Source: Nitrospirota bacterium (GTDB lineage: Bacteria; Nitrospirota; Nitrospiria; Nitrospirales; UBA8639). Taken from it: a stretch of DNA of 5,441 nucleotides. The notes beneath the pieces were generated by a model. The model was given only the letters and a program-made list of their open reading frames with translations, searched no databases and was not told the DNA's origin. A program made the translations under genes and the position numbers. The DNA is taken from assembly GCA_003235785.1 (NCBI GenBank), contig QJYE01000200.1, forward strand, positions 1 through 5,441, written 5' to 3'. Positions 1 through 3,918 of the stretch are shown one piece after another. Positions within the stretch are counted from its first letter, which is position 1; each line of letters opens with the position of its first letter.

Positions 1-56
1 TTACGTGACCACTATGCAATAGCGAACGCCAATTTTTTGAGGGATCTCCACTCAGA

Positions 57-377
57 TCAGACGGGAAGGATGTAATCACATGACCTTAACACGCTGCCCA
101 GCGGGGACCGAAGTCTTGAGGAAAAAGAAACTGGCGATGATACCTCTATGAGGCATCCTACGGCTGGGACCATTACCATAGGGGCACGGTTCTTCTTGAT
201 TGCCTTTTGTGGTGCTGCAGAGTGCTGACTTTGAAGTGGCCAAACATATTGTTCAAGCCATTCGAACATCGAGTGGGGGGTGCCGTCGGTCAACGCCATG
301 GGGGTGCAGTTGAATTCTCGAAACGTTGTACAGGTGTCAATGAATCTCACTGATTTTCGAGAAACGTCTTTGCGCAT
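57..377 (-). CDS. Doubtful hypothetical protein, 106 aa
   Basis: This is an open frame from an ATG at 375-377 to a TGA at 57-59. I recognise no family. The first half has a plausible protein composition (charged N terminus, aromatic patch around FEWLEQYVWP). The second half is rich in Ser, Pro, Val and Arg and looks less like a folded protein. There is no Shine-Dalgarno sequence in the bases before the ATG, no signal peptide and no clear transmembrane helix. It is divergent from the CBS gene and has no partner on its own strand in the window. It could be a real orphan gene, a decayed gene or a chance ORF, and I lean to the last two. Confidence 0.2.
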   Translation of the reverse strand: MRKDVSRKSVRFIDTCTTFREFNCTPMALTDGTPHSMFEWLEQYVWPLQSQHSAAPQKAIKKNRAPMVMVPAVGCLIEVSSPVSFSSRLRSPLGSVLRSCDYILPV

Positions 378-504
378 GGATTTTGACGCGGTTAAGTGAA
401 AGGCGTATCGGTTTGGGATAGGGATTGTGGAAAGCGAGATCGTGGGACTTGTGCCCCAAGTAGCGTGGGATCAAAAATTATTGTACGATCTTAAATTAAC
501 GCCT

Positions 505-537
505 AGGAGGTCCAATCCCATGCTAGATATCGTCTAG
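505..537 (+). other. Strong RBS with five-codon ORF (MLDIV)
   Basis: A perfect AGGAGG (505-510) lies nine bases before an ATG (520-522) that opens a five-codon ORF, MLDIV, ending in TAG at 535-537. The small inverted repeat CTAGA/TCTAG (523-527, 533-537) covers nearly all of it. It sits 85 bp upstream of the CBS gene on the same strand. It could be a leader peptide, the remnant of a lost gene start, or chance. The spacing and full SD match are what make it worth recording. Confidence 0.2.
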
Positions 538-610
538 AACAATCGTCTGCTTTTTGATACATTTAGGCGAAATTCTAGTTGAGCGGTGAGGCTTGTCTGA
601 TTCACTATTG

Positions 611-616
611 AGGAGG
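611..616 (+). promoter_or_regulatory. RBS of the CBS-domain gene
   Basis: AGGAGG ends six bases before the ATG at 623. It favours that ATG over the in-frame GTG at 620, which would be only three bases from the SD. Confidence 0.8.
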
Positions 617-622
617 TGAGTG

Positions 623-1060
623 ATGAGTGAAATAGCTGAAGGACGCGCAGCGATTCGAGAGAGTAAGTTCGGGCATTTAACGGTCGGTGCGGTCATGGAA
701 ACGCAGGTGCAAAGTGCCACGAAAGACACCAAAGCTGAAATGTTGGCGTCCTATATGATGGAAGGATTTGGGTCCGTGCCTATTGTCGATGACACCAACA
801 AACTTATCGGAATTGTGTCAGAGTTTGATCTGCTCTCATCGCTTCGCAAAGGGAAAAAATTGGAGGATGTGACGGCTGGAGACATCCTGACGGGGAATCC
901 TATTTCGGTGACAAAGGATACGGACGTCATGACGTTGATTGATGTCCTGCAAAACAATCATCTTATTCGGCTGCCTGTCTTGGATAGTGTTGGCAAGCTC
1001 ATTGGTATTGTGGCCCGCCGGGATCTGCTGAGAGGCTATCTACAAACATCGGGGAGTTGA
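623..1060 (+). CDS. Two-CBS-domain protein
   Basis: This is a small soluble cytoplasmic protein of 145 residues made almost wholly of a tandem pair of CBS domains (a Bateman module). CBS1 spans about residues 21-75 and ends in GIVSEFDLL (63-71). CBS2 spans about 84-138 and ends in GIVARRDLL (128-136). Such pairs usually bind adenine nucleotides or S-adenosylmethionine and act as energy or ligand sensors. In CBS1 the ribose-contacting pattern S-x-x-D (S66, D69) is present. In CBS2 the Ser/Thr is replaced by Ala (A131) while D134 is kept, so one nucleotide site may be weakened. There is no fused effector domain, so it must act on a partner protein or be a stand-alone sensor. It lies 141 bp upstream of the voltage-gated channel gene on the same strand. 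CBS modules regulate some ion channels and transporters, but a functional link here is inference. The start is chosen from the SD at 611-616. Confidence 0.9.
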   Translation: MSEIAEGRAAIRESKFGHLTVGAVMETQVQSATKDTKAEMLASYMMEGFGSVPIVDDTNKLIGIVSEFDLLSSLRKGKKLEDVTAGDILTGNPISVTKDTDVMTLIDVLQNNHLIRLPVLDSVGKLIGIVARRDLLRGYLQTSGS

Positions 1061-1095
1061 GGCTCCCCGAGGAGTAATCATATTACTTCTCCTCG
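1051..1095 (+). terminator. Hairpins after the CBS gene, weak terminator candidate
   Basis: Two small stems follow each other. GGGGAG (1051-1056) pairs with CTCCCC (1063-1068) across the stop codon. CGAGGA (1068-1073) pairs with TCCTCG (1090-1095), with an inner GTAAT/ATTAC stem (1074-1078, 1082-1086), a CAT loop and a three-base bulge. No U-run follows directly; the nearest T-tract is at 1113-1118. It could be a terminator, an attenuator between the CBS and channel genes, or an mRNA-stabilising 3' end. Confidence 0.35.
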
Positions 1096-1140
1096 CCATA
1101 TTCGTTCCTTCCATTTTTTACCATCTTGAATAGGTGCTCG

Positions 1141-1170
1141 TGCTCATTCTCATATATATGAGAATGAGCA
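1141..1170. repeat. Perfect 30-bp palindrome before the channel gene
   Basis: The half-site TGCTCATTCTCATAT (1141-1155) is followed directly by its exact reverse complement (1156-1170), with no spacer and no mismatch. It ends 31 bp before the channel start codon. Just downstream is CATAAT (1176-1181), a possible -10 element, so the palindrome would cover the -35 region. A short tandem GTGCTC duplication (1134-1145) runs into its left arm. It may be an operator for a dimeric regulator, or an RNA hairpin controlling the channel message. There is no U-tract after it, which argues against a simple terminator. Confidence 0.7.
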
Positions 1171-1181
1171 GGTAGCATAAT

Positions 1182-1205
1182 ATGTCTGTGAGTGAACAAC
1201 GATGA
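1182..1205 (+). CDS. Possible seven-codon leader ORF (MSVSEQR)
   Basis: The ATG at 1182-1184 opens MSVSEQR and stops at TGA 1203-1205, overlapping the channel's ATG (1202-1204) in the ATGA arrangement typical of translationally coupled genes. A modest SD, AGGTAG (1170-1175), lies six bases upstream, at the end of the 30-bp palindrome. The channel gene itself has no clear SD, so coupling through this mini-ORF would explain how it is translated. It is too short to judge by coding statistics and may be chance. Confidence 0.25.
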   Translation: MSVSEQR

Positions 1206-2002
1206 ATGATCGAGTGAATAAGATTGTCAGCGCCGCTTGGTTTGAGCGTGCGATCATTGCCTTTATCCTGATCAACGGGGTTATTTTGGGCATGGAAACA
1301 TCTCCGGCTCTGGTCAACCAGTATGGTGCACTGATGCACTTGGGGAATCACCTAATTCTGGGAATCTTTATTTTAGAAGCGATGCTCAAAATGCTGGCGG
1401 TTGCTCCACAGGTCCAGCGCTATTTCCAAGATGGCTGGAATGTGTTTGACTTTTCAGTCATTGTGTTTTCGCTGATTCCCGCGACCGGTGACTTTGCCAT
1501 GATTGCACGTTTAGCGCGCCTGTTGCGGGTGGTCCGGCTGATCTCGACTATTCCTGAACTCCGATTGATTGTCTCCACGTTGGTGCGATCCATCCCCAGT
1601 ATGATCCACGTGATGACTCTTATGGCCGTGATTTTTTATATCTATGCCATTATGGGCTATCAGTTGTTTCATGAACATGATCCCACGCATTGGCGCTCGT
1701 TAGGCATTTCGTTGTTGACGCTCTTTCGTGTGGTCACGTTGGAAGATTGGACTGATGTCATGTACACGGCCATGGAGTTTCATTATTTGTCGTGGCTCTA
1801 CTTTGTCAGTTTTGTGATCTTGGGCACGTTTGTCGTCATCAATTTATTTATTGCGGTGGTGATCAATAATCTTGATGAAGCCAAAGCCGAACGACTGGCT
1901 GAGCTGCAAGGTCCTGTCACGCAAAAGGAAATACTCAAAGATTTGAGAGAAACACAAAAAGCCCTTAAGCGGTTAGAGGCCCGTTTGGAGAGAACTTCTT
2001 AA
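1202..2002 (+). CDS. Bacterial voltage-gated cation channel (NaChBac/NavAb type)
   Basis: This is a 266-residue inner-membrane channel subunit expected to work as a homotetramer. Segments in order: S1 about 14-33 with N25 and E32, S2 about 48-66 with E59, S3 about 79-93 with D83, S4 about 101-116 with four arginines three residues apart (R103, R106, R109, R112), S5 about 133-156, pore helix and filter about 167-189, and S6 about 198-224. E59 and D83 are the usual gating-charge partners, so voltage sensing should be intact. The selectivity filter is TLEDWTD (179-185), differing from the classic sodium filter TLESW. The C-terminal tail (about 228-264) shows heptads at I244, L248, T251, L255, L258 and L262, matching the four-helix coiled coil that assembles these channels. 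Length and layout are those of a complete BacNav. ATG 1202 is the first in-frame start and lacks a clear SD (see the leader ORF). Ion preference (Na+ or Ca2+) cannot be fixed from sequence alone. Confidence 0.93.
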   Translation: MNDRVNKIVSAAWFERAIIAFILINGVILGMETSPALVNQYGALMHLGNHLILGIFILEAMLKMLAVAPQVQRYFQDGWNVFDFSVIVFSLIPATGDFAMIARLARLLRVVRLISTIPELRLIVSTLVRSIPSMIHVMTLMAVIFYIYAIMGYQLFHEHDPTHWRSLGISLLTLFRVVTLEDWTDVMYTAMEFHYLSWLYFVSFVILGTFVVINLFIAVVINNLDEAKAERLAELQGPVTQKEILKDLRETQKALKRLEARLERTS

Positions 2003-2061
2003 CAAGACCGTATGTTATGTATTGTAAGGCTGGGAAGCGGGTAGGGATTTTCGGAAGGAAA

Positions 2062-2102
2062 GACACACAGCGACTAGACTTCCCGCCCAGCCGCTATGTG
2101 TC
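2062..2102 (-). terminator. Probable terminator of the minus-strand operon
   Basis: An 11-bp stem (2092-2102 with 2062-2072) encloses a 19-base loop and starts about 10 bases after the FecR-gene stop. In the minus-strand transcript one position is a G-U wobble and all others are Watson-Crick. In the plus-strand transcript the same position would be a C-A mismatch, so the stem is better suited to minus-strand RNA. A T-rich tract (TTTCCTT, 2061-2055) follows in the minus direction. The U-tract is interrupted, so efficiency is uncertain. Confidence 0.5.
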
Positions 2103-2111
2103 ATCACGAAA

Positions 2112-2780
2112 CTACTGCCGAATACCCTGCGTCCAAGCTATGGTTGGACTGACATTAGTCGGTGCAGGTTTTGTACATTTCTTTCCTCGATTTCCATAGC
2201 TGATGGTCGATGTTCGAATCGGGCATGTTCCGAACGCGGTACCGAATTCCACGATCCCCTCCACAACCGTCAGAGTTGTCTGGCCATCCGGCTGGACCTT
2301 GAGGGCGAATTCAGTTGATTTGACGGCCGCGGTGGCCACCGGAGTTTCGATTTCCAACGGTTTGGGTCCTCCCATAGTTTTGACCCAAACCTCTCCTGTA
2401 GCCAGTCGTAAAATCCTGGTTGTGCCCTTGTCGCTTTCCCATCGGGAGAGAATAAGAAAGTCGGTGTCTTCGTTGAGGGCGACTTGGATGCCATTGGTAA
2501 ATTCCATTAACCCCTGACTTCCCCTCCCGGTCGTAACCCTGTCCCCTTCGTATAACGGAAGAGACCCTTTGCCTTCCAGTTGTTCCTGGATGCCGTCGGT
2601 CCGAAAAACCGTAAACTCTCCAATGGCGTTGATGGCTTTGGCTACCGCCTCTCCCGCGGCTTGGGCCGTGGATGCGGTGAATAGGCCTAGGCTCAAAACC
2701 AGGCCGGCCAATCCGGTGCTGAAAGCCCGGGTGAAAGACGAACGATGTGGTTGAATGAACTGACGTGATGAATATGCCAT
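2112..2780 (-). CDS. Secreted FecR-domain protein
   Basis: This is a 222-residue exported protein. It has a Sec signal peptide with a long n-region (hydrophobic core about 22-37, predicted cleavage after the STAQA motif at residue 41), then a FecR-type domain at about 78-180: LYEGDRVTTG, a Gly-rich beta segment, RLATGEVWVKT, then TPVATAAVKSTEFAL and TVVEGIVEFG. The tail is short and has two cysteines (C186, C202). Classical FecR proteins are membrane-anchored anti-sigma regulators. Here the whole domain is exported and no sigma factor gene is near, so a TonB-type signalling role is unlikely; an envelope structural or ligand-binding role is more probable. I chose the ATG at 2778-2780 because AAGGAG lies seven bases upstream. 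An in-frame ATG at 2841-2843, touching the upstream stop, lacks an SD and would add 21 residues before the signal peptide. It is the last gene of the likely operon, 63 bp after the propeller gene. Confidence 0.85.
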   Translation of the reverse strand: MAYSSRQFIQPHRSSFTRAFSTGLAGLVLSLGLFTASTAQAAGEAVAKAINAIGEFTVFRTDGIQEQLEGKGSLPLYEGDRVTTGRGSQGLMEFTNGIQVALNEDTDFLILSRWESDKGTTRILRLATGEVWVKTMGGPKPLEIETPVATAAVKSTEFALKVQPDGQTTLTVVEGIVEFGTAFGTCPIRTSTISYGNRGKKCTKPAPTNVSPTIAWTQGIRQ

Positions 2781-2787
2781 GGCAAGG

Positions 2788-2793
2788 CTCCTT
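2788..2793 (-). promoter_or_regulatory. RBS deciding the FecR-protein start
   Basis: AAGGAG on the minus strand lies seven bases before the ATG at 2780. It sets the start of the FecR-domain protein and removes 21 residues from the longest possible ORF, leaving a normal signal peptide at the N terminus. Confidence 0.8.
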
Positions 2794-2843
2794 GTCATTA
2801 TTGAGTCGTGTAGGTTCAGTGAGATGTTTTGCATTGGCTTCAT

Positions 2844-3860
2844 TTAGCGGGAAGCCACTACCCGAATGGGTTTTCTCCCAACGGGAAGTGTGGCCAGGAC
2901 CTGGCTTGTCCCCGTATCAACAGCCATCACATTATTGGATTTCGTGTGCCCGACATAGATTCGCGTGCCGACGGCATTGGCCCATATCCCGTTGGGGCCC
3001 TCTCCCACGTCGATTTGTTCTCGAATGGAGAGTGTTGGAGATGTGGCGTTGACGACGACAATCTTATTGAGACCGGCGACGGTGACATAGGCATTGGGCC
3101 CTGCCGTGCCCTTTAAGGCAAAGGCAATTTGTTGAGGGGCGGGTCCGACTTCGATGGTCGCGGCAATTTCATTTGTGGTGGGATCGATGACGTAAAGGTC
3201 ATTACTCCCCGTGTTGGTTCCCCAAATGCGGCCATCAGGCCCCAGAGTCAAAAAGTGGGGATTCGGCCCGACCGGGATTTGTTTGATCACTTGATGAGCG
3301 GTTGTGTCGATGACGTTAACCATTTTGTCCTGCGTACTCACATAGGCAAATTTTCCGTCCCTGGAAAAGGCGATCCCCATAGGGCCTTTGCCTACGGGAA
3401 TGGTCCCGAGAATGCGATAAATCGTCGTGTCGATGATCGAGATGGTGTTGTCGGCGATATTGGCGACCCACGCATGTTTATTATTGTTCGTGAGTGCCAC
3501 CACATGAGCGCGCGTGCCCGTATAGATTGATGCGACAGGCTTGCGAGACTCAGTGTCAATGACCGTGACTCGGCCGTTGGCCAAATTCGTGACCCAGAGT
3601 TGTTTTCCGTCACGACTCAAGGCTAAATCGTGTGGTCCATAGTTGAGGGTATCGATCTCCCCCAACACCTGATAGTTATCTCCGTCCATCACGGTCACCG
3701 TGTTGGAACTTTCATTGGCGGAATATACCCGGGTATTGAGTCCTTCCGGTTTAGGGGGGGAGAATACGCCTTGCATGCTTTCGCAACCAGTCAGATTGGT
3801 TGCCATCAGCAGAGGCAACCCTATCAACAGGGGGGTAGAAAACTTCGTATACGGATTCAT
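2844..3860 (-). CDS. YVTN-type beta-propeller lipoprotein
   Basis: This is a 338-residue lipoprotein. A signal peptide ends in the lipobox LTGC (23-26), so Cys26 should be lipidated. The next residue is Glu, not Asp, which favours transport to the outer membrane. After a short Pro-rich linker come seven repeats of about 40 residues, each with a YVTN-like strand (for example LWVTN at 88-92, AWVAN at 130-134, AYVST at 172-176), then a VID-like strand and an IPVG-like turn. Seven copies (starting near 45, 88, 130, 172, 212, 257 and 301) make a complete seven-bladed propeller. Such proteins are surface or periplasmic scaffolds for protein binding; a few are enzymes, but I see no catalytic signature. 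The start is supported by AGGAGG (3870-3875), nine bases upstream. It lies 47 bp after the caspase-family gene and 63 bp before the FecR gene, consistent with co-transcription. The ligand is unknown. Confidence 0.9.
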   Translation of the reverse strand: MNPYTKFSTPLLIGLPLLMATNLTGCESMQGVFSPPKPEGLNTRVYSANESSNTVTVMDGDNYQVLGEIDTLNYGPHDLALSRDGKQLWVTNLANGRVTVIDTESRKPVASIYTGTRAHVVALTNNNKHAWVANIADNTISIIDTTIYRILGTIPVGKGPMGIAFSRDGKFAYVSTQDKMVNVIDTTAHQVIKQIPVGPNPHFLTLGPDGRIWGTNTGSNDLYVIDPTTNEIAATIEVGPAPQQIAFALKGTAGPNAYVTVAGLNKIVVVNATSPTLSIREQIDVGEGPNGIWANAVGTRIYVGHTKSNNVMAVDTGTSQVLATLPVGRKPIRVVASR

Positions 3861-3869
3861 GAGGTCAGT

Positions 3870-3875
3870 CCTCCT
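3870..3875 (-). promoter_or_regulatory. RBS of the propeller lipoprotein gene
   Basis: AGGAGG on the minus strand, nine bases before the ATG at 3860, within the 47-bp gap after the caspase gene. It indicates independent translation initiation within a shared transcript. Confidence 0.75.
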
Positions 3876-3884
3876 TCACTGGGG

Positions 3885-3918
3885 TGAATATTCATAATGA
3901 GATTCAACTAGTGAATCT
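3885..3918. repeat. Inverted repeats at the caspase/propeller junction
   Basis: AGATTCA (3900-3906) and TGAATCT (3912-3918) form a perfect 7-bp stem with a five-base loop spanning the caspase stop codon. Next to it TGAATATTCA (3885-3894) is a perfect 10-bp palindrome. Both lie upstream of the propeller gene's RBS. They may slow decay or tune expression between the two cistrons. No U-tract follows, so a terminator is unlikely. Confidence 0.35.

Larger units (their letters stand above)
1..622. other. Gene-poor left flank
   Basis: I see no convincing gene of a recognisable family in this stretch. It holds a doubtful minus-strand ORF (57-377), a small inverted repeat ACTTG/CAAGT (447-451 and 457-461) lying between two copies of CGTGGGA (441-447, 464-470), a strong ribosome-binding site with a five-codon ORF (505-537), and the ribosome-binding site of the CBS gene (611-616). 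The promoter of the CBS gene should lie in its right part, but I could not find a convincing sigma70 -35/-10 pair. Confidence 0.5.

Noticed and set aside
1..54. Possible end of a minus-strand gene at TAA 1-3
   Set aside because: The frame is closed by a stop at 52-54, leaving only about 17 codons, without an SD.
2028..2092. GGCTGGG/CCCAGCC inverted repeat as a plus-strand terminator of the channel gene
   Set aside because: The stem has a three-base bulge and a loop of 40 bases, overlaps the better 11-bp stem, and lacks a following T-run on the plus strand.
2203..2517. Plus-strand ORF of 104 codons
   Set aside because: It lies wholly antisense to the FecR gene, which has a signal peptide and recognisable domain; the plus frame has no recognisable protein features.
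2112..2780. TonB-type iron signalling system (FecR anti-sigma factor)
   Set aside because: The protein has a cleavable signal peptide, no transmembrane helix after it, and no sigma factor or TonB receptor gene is in the window.
2841..2843. ATG touching the propeller stop as the start of the FecR protein
   Set aside because: It has no SD and adds 21 residues before the signal peptide, while the ATG at 2780 has AAGGAG at ideal spacing.
3129..3530. Plus-strand ORF of 133 codons
   Set aside because: It is antisense to the propeller blades, and its repetitive composition mirrors the repeats on the other strand.
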